Assembly: GCA_950295325.1 (NCBI GenBank)
Contig: OX485805.1
Location: 53,096,758 to 53,160,757 of the forward strand
Direction: 5' to 3'
From: Polytrichum commune
Taxonomy: Eukaryota > Streptophyta > Polytrichopsida > Polytrichales > Polytrichaceae
Length of the DNA: 64,000 nucleotides
Of this stretch, positions 9,891-22,464 are shown piece after piece. How positions within the stretch are numbered: the stretch's first letter is position 1; each line of letters opens with the position of its first letter. The notes beneath the pieces are model-generated. The model ran no database searches and was not told the origin of the DNA. It was given only the letters and a program-made list of their open reading frames with translations. The position numbers and the translations under genes were made by a program.

Positions 9891-12800
9891 GAAGGCAATT
9901 TATTTGGTAATAAAACCACTGGTATCTTATAACCGTGGTATTTTGGCATGAAGAATAACAATTTTAGGGTTTAGTAAAAGAAGAGTGGGGAAGATAAACA
10001 AGATGAAGGAAAACGATAAACAATACATGATAAATTTAGACTACTTTTTTTCTTTTTTTTGCGTTTAGAGTTATAGCTATTTCATTACGCTAGGTGTCTC
10101 ACAAAGGATGATATATGTTGAATGAAGACTTGGTTGTATGAGGGCTCAATGCAAATCATATTGCAAAGAATATGTGATCGAGTTTGAAATTCATGCAAGT
10201 TTAAGATATAGGGAGAGAAGGAAATGCCATCAAAAACATTAACTAAGTTTCTATAATGTCCAAATATTTCTACAAGGAATGACAAAAAAATGTTAGGTTT
10301 ACATTTGGTGTTGGCAATACGCAGTTTCAATTAGTACTGAGCAAGACAAAATAGAATTGGTGACACTAAATGCAATATCTAGTGTAGCGTGCCTAGCTCA
10401 CACCCACAATAGGTCCTCAGAACAATCCCTTTTGTCGACACCAAGAGCCCCCCCCCCCCCCCCTTGCCACCGGCACTTCACACATAGGTGGGGGAACCCT
10501 TGCCGATTAGCTCGACATGTGGGGCCCATGCCACCCCCATTTTCCACCCACCCGCTAGCCTTCGCTTTCTTTTATTTTCTTTTCAAAAATTGTCAATTTT
10601 TTGGCATTTGCTTTTTGGGAGGGTGGGGAATGGACTGAACAAGGGGTGTAAACCTCACAACCACCACCGTGATGTCTCTGTTGTATATACATGATTTTCA
10701 TATATATTCTTGTTTTTTGTTATGATATTTCTATATATACGGACACTTTAATAAAAGGTTCCATATGTACATGGCTCGCATTCTCAAGAAAGTCGAGTGC
10801 CCCACCGACTCGTGGTCAAATCCAGCCAAACCGTCGTGTTGAAAACCTAACCTAGCATTGGTAAGCAAGGTGCAAGTATTTTCAACTAGACCAAAAGAAT
10901 AGTGAACACTTAATGGGTGCAAGCATGATAATAAAGTGGACCAAAATAGTGCTCCAGTATGCTAAAACCATAATTTTGTTGGTCAAATGCCTAAAAGTAG
11001 TAGCACAGTGTTGTTTAAATTGGAATTGTTTTCACGATGACCTCTATTGTTGTGTCAAGTACTCAAATGTAAAATATCAAGTTGAGATCTTTAAATCCTA
11101 TCATTAAAAGTGATGCTCTAAAGCAAATAGTTGAATTTGGTTTTGGATTTAGATTTTATGACCTTGGATTTTAAAATTGGATTTTTTTTATATTCATGGA
11201 ATTCATTATCCACTTGAGCGCATCATCAATTTTAATTTATTTATTGAAAATTATTAGTTAAATGTAATTTTATCATACCTTAAACAAATTTTAAACATTT
11301 GCTTGTTCAATATCACCTACTTGCACGCCACTTGAACCGTCTTCTAAAATATATAGAATTTTCTTGGAATTATTTTTGTCATCATAAAGTGCTTGGCTTT
11401 ATAGATCAATATGTTTTTTAAATGTCTGTGATTTTTTTTCTTCACAAAATTCAAATGTAGTGTATAGTTTTGAATCACTTTCACTGAACACTAGGCATGG
11501 ATCAGGAGCTATCCACTTTATCATCATTGCACCCTAAAACAATCATTACCATCCACAAATTGACCAAAAAGTAGGTCTAATACTTGGGAAGTGCACTCAA
11601 AATTGTACATACCTCCTATGTGGGTGCATAAACATGGTATTATATAAGGTTAGGGAATATAAAAGGAATATAACTATAAGATAATAACTTTCTTCAGTTT
11701 TTAGGCATACTAGACTACTTCTAATGCAATGAGATTTGTAAGCATACATTAAAGGTTGTAAGCATGATGATTTTGTGGTGTATGTATGTCAAACATTTCA
11801 CTATTTTTCATTTTCCAGCTTGTATGAATACTTGAGCTATTTCTTATCGATAAGTTGTATGTATATCATTTTTTCATAGCTTCAAACACTCTATAGAGGA
11901 GTATTAATTTAGGAGCTACATGTGCACATCATTTCTCACTTCATCTATGTGTGCAGCCCTTGAGGTCTAAAATACCCCATGGTGCACTTAATGTATTGCA
12001 TGTGTAGCAAATAGGTGCACATCCTTCACAAATAACCATATATGATACTCTCACATCATATGGCTTCGTCTCAAAATAGATGATGAGCCATAAAGAAATA
12101 TTAATTGTGATTATGGGTTACAAATATACATAGGGCTAGGGTACCCTAAACCATCACTGGAAAAGAGATTCAAGGATGGAAGATGATTCATATGAGGCCA
12201 CCAAGTAGGCCAAATCAGTCATCACCTCATTCTCAAGTTTTAGGCTAAGATTTCACATCATAATGGTCTTCAATCAAATTGGGTAGAATCAAACACTAAT
12301 AAATAAAGGAATAAACTTACCAATTATATTGGGTAACTCATGAAGGAATTTAAAGGAAATCTTTGATGAAAGGACTTGAAATCAAGATAGAAGTTCTTTC
12401 CACTTAGTCCATATTGTAAAGGTGGTGAGAAGTTACTTAACCTTAAACATTACACTAGGTAATAATATTGGAAGACATAATCTTAGTTCTATCCTAAAGA
12501 CACCTAGTCTTGATATTAGGGTTAGGAGAACATAAGCTTGTAAGAACTCTTGAGCACGTAATTCTAGGAAAATTCCTCTGAGTCTTGGGAAAACCTTTGC
12601 TACAAAGGAAACATATGTTTGAAAATAAAATCATAATATCGCAGAAGTTTAAGAAATCCATTCGATTGATCAAGATTAGGAAATAATGTTGGGAGATTAA
12701 GTGTTAATATTAGATGATAGTTTGAACCTTTGAGAAGTTAAAATTATACCTAGAAGAGAATATTTCTATTCACCTCTAGATTACTAGAAGAAGACTAAGT

Positions 12801-14196
12801 TCAAGACTAATATGCAAATATCCACTTCACATAATTTAGATTCTTAGGATTGTTTCAAAGATTAATTCTTATAGGAGTGATGTTCATGTAGGCAGTCAAC
12901 AATGGGTTACACCGTTTAAGGTTAAGGGTTGAAGGCCATCTTAACATTCTTACTCTTGGCACTATAGATATGTTATGCCCTATGAAACCTTGGAATTCAT
13001 ACTTACATAGATTTGCAACAAGTGCATATATGTATAAGAGAATATAGAAAATTAAGTAGGGCTGAAGATAATCATCCAATGTCTCCATATTTCATTCATT
13101 CTATGGATGGTCTGTCCAACCCTCTAGGGTTTGGAGTTTGCCTTTAAGTTATTTATTAATTTATTATTTGATTGGAGGGGGTCTAGATATAGGATAATCA
13201 TGGAAAGAAATTGGAGGGAAATACTACTTGGTGTATAGTATGAGATGAAGTATTTTGCCTACAAATATTGGAGGATTATTATTAGAAATATTTTTACTTT
13301 TGTTTTATACACATGTCATAGTAATACATTTTAATGTGATTTGGAAGTAGAAATGCTAGTTCTTAGCTATTTAACATTGTTTATGTGATCTTTTTTCATC
13401 CACCCAAAGTTTTGTGCATAGGGATATTAATATGAAGGTGACATACACATGACATATCCTCTTGATGAAAGGTACACCCCCGTGTGGAAATATCTTGATG
13501 TTTTGTTTCAAATATATAATGGAGCCCATTGTTGAGCTAAATATTAACTCACTACACGATTTGAGGGATATTTAATAATCTAGAATTGTGTGAAATGTTT
13601 GTTTTCAAGACATTGTTTGTTGAATCAATTCATTATTTGTATAAAAAATTAGAATGAATTATTTTCTACAATTATTGGAAGTTTACTTTCTTCAAGTTTT
13701 TGCGACTACACTTCTTACGCGACCTTATATTGTGGGTGGAAGGTTAGCGTGGGTAGAAAATACCATAGTCCATTGTATTTTATGTGTAGATTAAGAATTA
13801 GGGTGGCTTATAAATTGATGTAAGTCTATTATTATTCAAGTGACAAATGATAAAATACTAACAAAACATTGATATAATAATGATACAACATCGATGTCAC
13901 ATTGATATTATAAATCATACCACAATTGTTTACATTCATGTAAATGATCCCATAACCTTAGTTTTGAATCTATAAAATTATGGGTTCGAAAATGGTTTGA
14001 GTCAAAAAAAATTACATTGACATATCAAATGTATCGACATATACACATATCGACGTATCCTGGTATGAATAAATTGTAGTCACCACAATAATAGGATTCA
14101 ATGGTGCACCTACTAACTTATCTATAATTTTTCCGGTTCTGTCAATTTTAGTATGCTGGTTATTTGTGTTTGGCTAATAAGTACACTAAATAAATA
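9891..14196. other. AT-rich intergenic DNA, no gene recognised
   Basis: About 4.3 kb with no convincing exon. A C16 homopolymer is at 10448-10463, followed by a GC-richer stretch (10440-10560). The frames at 10085-10330, 10731-10922, 10913-11107 and 12855-13088 lack coding character. No repeat ends were identified. Confidence 0.4.
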
Positions 14197-14388
14197 ATTT
14201 AGTGTCACTTACTATTTGGAATCATGAAATGCCATATCTATTCACAATATATCTCATATTTTACCAACAAATCTCAAATTGGTTGTTTGGACATTACAGA
14301 ACATTAATAACTTTACTTGGTAATAACATTACACAAACAATCAAAAGATATATCACTGTGTAATTCCAAATAGTAAGTGACACTAAAT
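14197..14388. mobile_element. 192-bp MITE with perfect 26-bp TIRs
   Basis: The left end (14197-14222) starts ATTTAGTGTCACTTACTATT. The right end (14363-14388) is its exact inverse over 26 bp. The interior is AT-rich and non-coding. A clear target duplication is not visible, so the superfamily is uncertain. Related half-sites (ATTTAGTGTCAC) occur at about 18533. Confidence 0.8.
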
Positions 14389-15149
14389 ATCAGGTTTAGT
14401 GTTGTGTGTTGCCCCTGTGTTAAGAAAGTCTGGTATGTATTAAAAGAACTTTGTAAGGGACATGTAAGTTAGAGGCTACAGTGGTTCAGAAAGCACTGGA
14501 GTGTTCTTATGGTGGTAGTCTGAACTTGTGCTACGAGACTTTTGTCCAAACAAAATAAAATTGGTGAAGTGACCATATATGCTAGGACCTATGCTTGTGT
14601 ATCGTTATGTAAGGAGACACAAATACAATTCAAGAGTTCAATAAGTGCCACCACACAACTGTAGAACAACAACCGTCTAAGTCCTTTTATGACAACTTAG
14701 TCAAATCACAAGTATAAAGCTTATGTGGTGTATGGGTGTAGAATCAGGCTTCATAAGCATAATTCTGAGTCACTGTCAGTGCACAACTATTTTCATGTGA
14801 GCCTAGACAGAGCTTCCTAACACAAGTTCAGATGGTTTTGCTTTGAGCATGTCAAGCTAGCAACAAATGAGGTATAATTTTTTTTTAACGAATCCAGGAT
14901 TGTCAGTTGAAGAGATTCATGAGGCTTCCAGTCTATCTTTAAGGACAACGCTCAATTAGAAGTCTAGTGAGTGATGTGGGTAGACGGATCATGCGATTCA
15001 CCATGAACAATCCTATAGTGTGGTCTGGTATACTTAGCAGTGTTGAAATCATCTTACCATAAAGGCCCAAAAAGATTCGAGATTTGAATCTAATAATATC
15101 AATCGTGTTCAAGTGCTTAAAATGACGATTCTAATAAGTAAGATAGAGT
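14389..15149. other. Intergenic, no gene seen
   Basis: Mixed-composition, non-coding DNA with no long frames and no repeat boundary recognised. Confidence 0.35.
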
Positions 15150-15335
15150 TTATGCCTAAATCGAACACAACAATAATCTGGACACCTTCATATTTGAGTG
15201 GAATGTGGTTAGAATGTAGGTGCATATCTAAGAATTAACACTCCAAAGACATGTGTTTCAAAGAGATTGGACTACATGCTCCAAATATGCTAACCATTTT
15301 GGGCTCAACAGTAAACATAATTAGGGCCAGCATAA
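15150..15335 (+). repeat. Dispersed repeat family A, copy 3
   Basis: Matches 195-520 and 61150-61330, with landmarks AATAATCTGGACACCT, AAAGACATGTGTTTCAAAGA and GATTGGACTA. It abuts the inverted copy of the large repeat that starts at about 15343. Confidence 0.65.
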
Positions 15336-15342
15336 TCGACAA

Positions 15343-16872
15343 TAGTCCGAGTTCCAAACTTTTATCATCTCTTGGCCCTAGACTCTACTAGGTTTTGTAG
15401 AAGACGACTTTTGTATTTCAAAATTCAGAGCCTTGCAAACTTCGGCAACATGTACTTAGACCTCCAGGAATCAAACAAGGCAACATCCTTGGCTGCAGTT
15501 GAGACCAACACGCAAAGAGTGAGTTCGGTGATGTAGTAACAGGTCCCTTCTCCTTCTGAAATCTCCTAAGAAGCATGTCATTTTGGAGATTTCCAAAGGA
15601 AAAGGAGGTTTGTCACTACACAACGAAGGCCATTCGACTTCCACAACAAGCACAGATCTCCAGGCACCAACAAGACAACATCGATCCATGGCTGGAGTTG
15701 CAACCAACGGGCCAAGATTGAACCCTGTCATGTAAGTGACAGGCCTCACACCCTTAGAAATCTCCCAAGCAGCCTGCCTTGTAGGATTTCAAAAGGTACG
15801 AAGCGTGCCACTTACATTACAGAGTGCAACCGAATGTGGGTGATGTCATTTCTTCCGAGATCAGCAAACTTGGGCGTGGAATATGTGAACAATGTCGGTC
15901 CGCAACTGGCTTGGAATTGTTGGTGAATGCAAATAAGTTGAGTTTCGCAAGAAATGACAGGCCTCCTTCCCTTGACAGTGTTGAAAGAGGCCTGGTAGCC
16001 ACTCCATCATCACTGAGTGCAACTATGGTCTCTTGCACCATTGCCAAGGCGAAGGAGGTCTGTCACTTCTTGACACAATGGAAGGTGGCACCTCAGGCAA
16101 CGTCAACGCTTCGGAGTCTAGACTCCATAGATCATCTACTCAACTGTGGAAAACTATTCTGAAGGCATCGTGTTATATAGTGCAGCCAATGTTAGGGCAA
16201 CCGAAGTTTCCGCACCAAGTACAAGTGCATGAGGCTGCCCATTCACGATGCAATTCTTTACTTTCTTTATGGTTACACCTATAGATGTATGACATCATGG
16301 ATCACATTGGGCTCATCAACTACTCCTTCTTATCTAAGAGTTTCTTTCTACATTTTCAAGACCTTGTTTAGAAAGCGAGCTCTGAAAGCTTGATTTGTAA
16401 CTCATTCCTTAAGACAAACTGTTCAAAGAATAACAAAGATGGCATCATATGGTTGAACCTTCAATGTAAGGTAATGCGCTCCATGCAAGCAATTTGAGAG
16501 ATTAATAAGAATCTTCATAGATAAGAGATGACATAATTTTCTTGAAATTAAGTATGTTACACAAGTGTTTATCGTGTCTTAAACATATTAGCTGAAGAGC
16601 AAATTAGGCAACCTTTCCATATATGCTCATGAATTAATATAGCTATTTATTAACAAACACATTGAAGTATGACATGGAGGTGACTCACATTATATCATGA
16701 TAGAAATTACATGAACTTTTGGGGGGTATAAGTATACCCATGGGGTTCACAGATCATTTGAACTCTAAATGATGTGTGTGGGTGACTTTGAAATAGAAAC
16801 CCCTATATATGAAAAACTTAATATAGAGACAACATAGACATATGTTCTAACGGTACCTTAGTTCATAAACTC

Positions 16873-16917
<45 letters not shown>

Positions 16918-17180
16918 AGGTTAAAATTTAATGTGATAAATGCCTCAAGTCCACTACATACACAAAACATAAGTTATGAAAAAGAATTGGTACAATCCCC
17001 TTTCATTGAAACCTATATCTTCCTTAGGATGTAATCTATAATAAATTGACCCTACAAAACACATCTATTGTTAAAAGCAATGATGAATAGCCTTTTCATT
17101 TGTACATACTATAGAAAAATAATGCCTCTTCCTTATGTATAATGTACATGCTAATACTTCAAGTAATTATACCTCCTTTA
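15343..17180 (-). repeat. Large dispersed repeat R1, inverted copy
   Basis: Read in reverse, this segment is colinear with 26700-28720 and 57400-59080. Shared landmarks are the TTGGCCCGTTGGTC..CAGCCATGGATG block (present twice per copy), TGGTGAATGCAAATAAGTTGAG, CTTGTACTTGGTG, a TATATA box and the GGGTGACTTTGAAATAGAAA segment near 16785. The 112-codon frame at 15824-16162 recurs in the 28 kb copy, but the opposite-strand frame is equally open, so coding is unproven. An (AC)n run is at 16873-16914. It looks like an old LTR-type or non-autonomous element. Confidence 0.7.
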
Positions 17181-17205
17181 GTTTTTTATGTTACTAGGTT
17201 GTACT

Positions 17206-17631
17206 CACGGGGGGGGGGGGGGGGTCGCTACTTGTTAAGTTGAACACCACGTGCGGACAAAGTTTGCTACCCCCATATTATATGCCATAGATTATTTGAA
17301 AAAATATGATATTTTTTCTACATATACATAACCATTGATAATATCTTTTGTATATTTTTTTGAAATTTTTAGTCATCTTCATTTTTGTAGTAAATGTTTT
17401 AGTTCGATTCTGTGTCATTCTAGTTAGAAACGGTATGTTTTATTGAAAAATAAGATCATCAAATTTGGTTACCATTTTCTACTAGGTAATAGATACCATG
17501 TAATAGATACTCATGAAAAACAATTGATAAAATTTTGACCCATTTTGGTGGTGCAACTTACCAAAAGTAGATTTTTTTTGGTCGCACGTGGTGTTCAACT
17601 TGACAATGGAGTGACCCCCCCCCCCCCCGTG
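17206..17631. mobile_element. hAT-type MITE with poly-G/poly-C terminal repeats
   Basis: The 426-bp element starts CACGGGG (G16 run 17209-17224) and ends CCCCGTG (C14 run 17615-17628). Inside the runs, TTAAGTTGAACACCACGTGCG on the left is mirrored on the right (17580-17605). It is flanked by an exact 8-bp direct repeat, GTTGTACT, at 17198-17205 and 17632-17639. CA..TG termini and 8-bp target duplications are typical of hAT elements. No coding capacity. Homopolymer lengths may be misassembled. Confidence 0.85.
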
Positions 17632-17639
17632 GTTGTACT

Positions 17640-18730
17640 TGGTATCAATAGTGGACTCCCGGAAAGGTATATTTGGATGAAATAAACTCCTCATGTGAGA
17701 AACCTAAGGAGGGCCACTGATTGGGGAGATCTGGTAGTTAGTTACAGATAAATTGGTTGAGATTGAGAAATAACCGATTGAAGTTCAAGCCTCCAGGTAA
17801 ATTACCAATCATTTTAGAGAAATGTATAGAATATACCTCAATTTAATAAATCAAACCGGAGGATGCCAACATGTAAACGGTTGGACTTGCAAACACTAGG
17901 ATCTCAACCGATTATGCCCAATAATCTCCCTGATCATTGAGGAGGGCCTTGGTATACTCTTACCTCTCCCCCATAACTCATAGTAACCTACTTATATCCA
18001 CGGCACTAGAAGGAACAATACCCACCCAATATGTATACTTGAACGTAATTCAAATTCTTCGCAGACACCCTTTTGTGGACATACATGACACTATACATGC
18101 AACATTGAGTGCCCTCCCAAAGAATTAGACCTTGAGCTCTACCCCGCAAGAGTCTTCACTATTTAAAAATGGCTTCCAAATAATATGTTTTGGGTTAAAA
18201 TGATTACAAAAGCCCAAGAATCAATAGTAAAAACAATTGTAAACGATAGAAAGAAGGCTTTTGACAATGTCAAGAAGAATAGAGATCATGGAATGTTACT
18301 TAAAGGTGGGGTTGGGAATGATGAGGTTTAAATTGGAGGGGTATAGTACAGGAAATTCAAACCAACCCCAAATTTTATAAAAATACATTTGGAAAATAGT
18401 GTTTGGGAGACCTAGGTAGAAGATGAAATTGGATGAGAATCCACACCTTACTTTCATCTACTAGGGGGGGGGGGTGCTTCCGTTGACCCATGCCATGTCG
18501 TGCTTTAGTTTATCGTTTATAGTATTTAGTGTCACATGCATAATAGTGTCACTTACCCTATTTTGAGGCGTATGGTAGGTTACATTGTTGATTAACAACT
18601 TCACCGTGATTGTCACCTCGTGACATTTGGCATTGAAGTGCACTTACTAATATCTTGACATGAGCATGTTCAATAGTGTTATGAGGTGCATGTCTATGTT
18701 TTACAATGCTCTACTAATTAACTAAAGTGT
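17640..18730. other. Intergenic, with a GGTTGAGATTGAGAAAT repeat fragment
   Basis: A short segment at 17745-17800 resembles the motif tandemly repeated inside the hAT element at 24421-24655. A G9-10 run lies at 18464. The frame at 17937-18128 is not convincing. Confidence 0.35.
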
Positions 18731-18731
18731 A

Positions 18732-18850
18732 CACAAATGACACTTGCCATTAGTATGCTCAAGAATACCTTCCTCTTGCATTATAAATTCAAACACATGA
18801 CACTTGCCATTAGTACACTAAAAAAAATCTTCCCCTTGCATACTAAAATG
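18732..18850 (+). repeat. 60-bp tandem repeat, two units
   Basis: TGACACTTGCCATTAGTA occurs at 18738 and 18798, and each copy is followed by CTTCC(C/T)CTTGCAT. Confidence 0.75.
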
Positions 18851-19310
18851 CAAGACTATCATCCAACGTATCCCAATGTGTTAATGTAATTATTTTTTCA
18901 CTTAAAGTAGTTACTTATGTTGACAAATGAAATCATATTGACAATTAATAGGCGTGACACTTTGAGAGCTCTAGGCATCTAGTTTAGGCCCTTCGCAAAC
19001 AATGTACGTGCCACTAAATGCCATGAACGGTGTAGAGGTGAGAAGGAGCCTCAAACATTCCTATCAAAGGGGCCCATTCATAGCCTGATTTATAATCAAT
19101 GGGTCAGCTTTAGAGGTCGAGCTCAACCGCCCAAGCAAAAGGAGAGAGTGACCGTCCCGTGCACCAATCCTTCAATTTGTACCTTCAAGATGAGCACATG
19201 AACGTTGTGCCTTTGTCTCAATAATTTGTTATTAAGTTATGGCCCTCTTCCAAAGCAACTTGGTTGGAGAGAGAACTTATTAAGTCCTCTAGTGCCATGT
19301 CATGTCATTA
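18850..19310 (+). repeat. Dispersed repeat R2, copy 1
   Basis: Nearly the same sequence, inverted, occupies 55740-56190 over about 450 bp. R2 cores read GAGCC(A/T)CAAACATT, GGGCCCATT, TCAAGCTCAACCGCCCAAGC and AGGAGAGAGTGACC. Other copies are at 19395-19620, 25240-25500 (-), 25950-26110 (-), 45540-45760, 53110-53160, 53930-54075, 55260-55420 (-) and 56200-56420 (-). Non-coding. Confidence 0.8.
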
Positions 19311-19394
19311 GGTGGGTGAATGCCACATCACACTTCACATCTTGCCAACTAAAGCACAGCTTTACCAACGTGCTCTAGTACCGTAGCTTTAATA

Positions 19395-19620
19395 AACCGG
19401 AAAGAGAGTCCGGAGGAGCCACAAACATTAGCATCACAGTAGGGCCCATTGACTCCTACTTTACATACTTTACTCCAAGTATTCAGCCCTGATTGCTAAA
19501 TTTGTGGAGTGAACACAAAAGGAGAGAGTGACCATTCTTTCCACCAACACTTCATTTTCTGCCTTGATGAATTCATGAGCTTTGTGCTTGTGGCCTTTTC
19601 TCAATTATTCATATCATCGC
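19395..19620 (+). repeat. Dispersed repeat R2, copy 2
   Basis: GAGGAGCCACAAACATTAGC, AGGGCCCATT and AAGGAGAGAGTGACCATTC mark a second direct R2 copy 0.4 kb after the first. Confidence 0.7.
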
Positions 19621-21059
19621 ATTTAGCACCAAGAATCCTCAAGGAGTGCACTATTCATTAAAACCAAGCATCACATGCGTGCATGCCCCTTATTAAAATA
19701 CCCCTGTATACATTTTATTTTTGCTAAAATCAAGCAATATACTTACAAATCTCATTGCTTCAAAATACATTTCCATACGTACACAAGGGTCCAAAAACAA
19801 ATACAGAAATTTTATATAACATGTGTACAAATGTTTGGAAATGCAAAAATATGGCCCTATTACATGTATAATATCAAATCATGGATTTTTAGTTATAAAG
19901 TCGTTACTTAGTGGATGAAAAAACACATGATTCTTGGTCCAGGTCTAACTTGAACGCGTAAACGCGTAAATGCGTACTTTACATATATTTTTCTATAGCC
20001 TCATGTATATCTACTTCTTGCTTAATAGCAATATGTCTCTTGTACGTACATTTTGTACATGCTTGTTTTAAATAATACCCCTTTTGTTCACCCACATGTA
20101 TAAATACAGTACTTGAACAATGCACTCCCTGGGCAAGAATCTCTGTACTATTTACGAGTTGCTCGTTGGCAATTGAAAGCAAATTCCAACGCATCAAAGT
20201 GAGCTTATTTGAATTCCATATGCAAAATTTACATGGGTTTCAATTTTTTGATGATAGACAAACCACAGTCACAACAAGAACCGCATGCTAATTCTTAGAA
20301 GTTACAGGATGTTTTTGAAAAGCAATACGACTTTAAATTTTTGAATATTCTTCAACCATTTGAGAAGAAGGATTGCTACACTATTCATACAGTTGAAATC
20401 TTGATTTAACATCAAGTTAACATGCTCTGGATTCATGTGTAAGATTTTGATTGTAGATATTCATAAACAATTCGTATCAAGGTATTATATAGCGAACTTG
20501 TGCCGCCAGACTCAAAACTAACATAATATGTACAACAAGTTTTGAAGGAATAAAAACAGATCTCATCGTAGTGTGTGGAAATGCTTATGAATATAGTGTT
20601 GAATAATAGATGTTGCATAGAATTCTACATTGTACATGTACTTGTACATTCGTTGAAGTAGTTTTCTACACTGGGGCAAAAATGAGGTGCGTAATGGGCT
20701 CACCGAAAGAATAAAGAATACTCTAGTCATATATATAAACTTACCCCTCTGGGACTTTTTCCCTTAAAATATCAACAACAATACATTTTAAATGAAAAAT
20801 ATGCTCCAAGGGTGTCCAATTTGGATGTAGGGCTCAAGATGTGGTGCCACGCAAGGTTCCATGCTCAAGCTCAATTGCGTGCAGATGAAAGTATAATGGT
20901 GTGATCTTTAATCTAGGCTTGATTTAGAGGTCATTTTGGCCAAAACAAAAGGATCCATGTGTTTTGGACTGCTTTTGCACCAAAAAGTAGTTAGCAAAAT
21001 CAATGTGTTGGATATTCCTTCCTATACGGAATTCACATGTAGCAACCTGCAAGAGCTAA
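19621..21059. other. AT-rich intergenic DNA, no gene recognised
   Basis: No exon-like frame. The frames at 19675-19911, 19979-20197 and 20433-20618 have no recognisable domain. Odd ACGCGTAAACGCGTAAATGCG text lies near 19955. Confidence 0.35.
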
Positions 21060-21490
21060 AATATCATTCAAACTACCCAGCTTCTTAAATTGTTCACGTC
21101 TCCTTGAGGTAGATGTGCCTTAGAGGGACACTTTTCTCCTTGCACTCACTTCTCATAAGATATGGAACACGTAATTAGTGCAAGATGATTAACAAATCCA
21201 CATTGTGCATGCAAACCTTTGCTTCATAAATTTCTGAAGCTCAGATGAATATGTTATTCATGAACAAAGTGAAGATTCTATGCTCATGAAATGGTCTTAT
21301 TTGGTCCCCCAATCAATTCCACTAGTGAGCCCAAAATTAATTAGCATATTTTTGAGCACATAGTCCAATCTCTTTTGAATACATGTCTTTTTGGTGCTAG
21401 TTTTTTGCTCCACACCCAACCACATACCACTCGAACATAAATGTCTAGATTATTATTATGTACGATTTAGGCACGTCTACATTATAATCA
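21060..21490 (-). repeat. Dispersed repeat family A, inverted copy
   Basis: In reverse it matches 61150-61510, including AGATGTGCCT, GAAATGGTC-type text and the ATAGTCCAATCTCTTTTGAA block. Confidence 0.6.
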
Positions 21491-22137
21491 TTCATAGGCC
21501 CCCTCATGATCACATGTCAAAAAGACTCCAATAGTCACAACTTTGGAATTGTTGGCTTTATATTAATTGCAACTGATGTTATCAATATAGGTCAACGCAG
21601 ATGCTTTTGTCCAGGCACCTATCTATGCAAACATAACATTAGTAACAATATATTTTTGGACACACAAACAGTTCAAATTTGTGTGAACAATGCTAACTTT
21701 ACAAAGATGTCATCCGTACGCCCACGCACCCTGCATCGAAGCTCTTGGTTGATGTTGGCCCACCCAGGAGGTGAAAGCTACCATCAGGGATGCCATTGGC
21801 AACTAGCCTCTCGCAACGGGCACCTAGCAGCTGGACAACAGGTAGAAGGCTGCTCTAAAGGCTTTGAAGCTGCAATGAAGAGCTTTCAGGGTCCAGTGCC
21901 TTTGAGGCAACAATTCTTGCTAGTCTGTCATCGGATTGTTGATCGGACAATGGCGTTGGAATGTTGGTGGCATCCTTGAGACCTTTATGCACTAATTTTG
22001 GAAGGAGCTATTGGCCCCAAGATCCACGGTGGCAACTCGTTTTTGGGAAGAATCCACGGGGTCCTTGGGACGAAAAAAGATTAAAAGAGTAACGATCTGA
22101 CGTAAAATTACTCAATGTTGTGCATTTGTTTTTTGAA
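21491..22137. other. Unassigned region with one 157-codon frame
   Basis: A plus-strand frame at 21506-21979 stays open for 157 codons. Its second half is less AT-rich than the surroundings. It has no recognisable motif, and its composition is not clearly coding. It may be an exon remnant or chance. Confidence 0.2.
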
Positions 22138-22210
22138 CCATGGGAATATAACCATGGGATGCGGGGTGTTTAGTATAAATATGAGCCATCCCATGGTTAT
22201 ATTCTCATGG
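22138..22210. repeat. 24-bp inverted repeat (hairpin)
   Basis: Arms at 22138-22161 and 22187-22210 pair at 23 of 24 positions around a 25-nt loop; each arm contains CCATG..AATATAACCATGGG. The arm sequence CATCCCATGGTTATATT recurs alone at about 63469. It could be a fold-back element or a small-RNA-like hairpin. Confidence 0.65.
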
Positions 22211-22464
22211 CCTTCGTAACGGAAACACAATGAAGTTGGGTAGTTATGGATATTAGAATTTTAGTATTATCTACCCTTTTGTTGAGCCCATTCTCTAATG
22301 TCCCAAAGTATAAAATTACTTCGAATAGACACTAACGGAATTATTTTAGTGATTATTATTACACCTCATTGGTAGGAAACCACACAAAATCAAAGCTCAA
22401 CACTATCTGCGTTGCAGGGGCATATGTACGCTATATAGGTTGCAAACGCCTCAGCAGACAAGTA

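Noticed and set aside
10448..10463. Poly-C tract as a transposon terminus like that at 17.2 kb
   Set aside because: No inverted partner or target duplication was found nearby; kept only as a possible relic.
15824..16162. Conserved frame in R1 as a gene
   Set aside because: The corresponding antisense frame is equally open and similar between copies, so conservation reflects repeat homology rather than proven coding.
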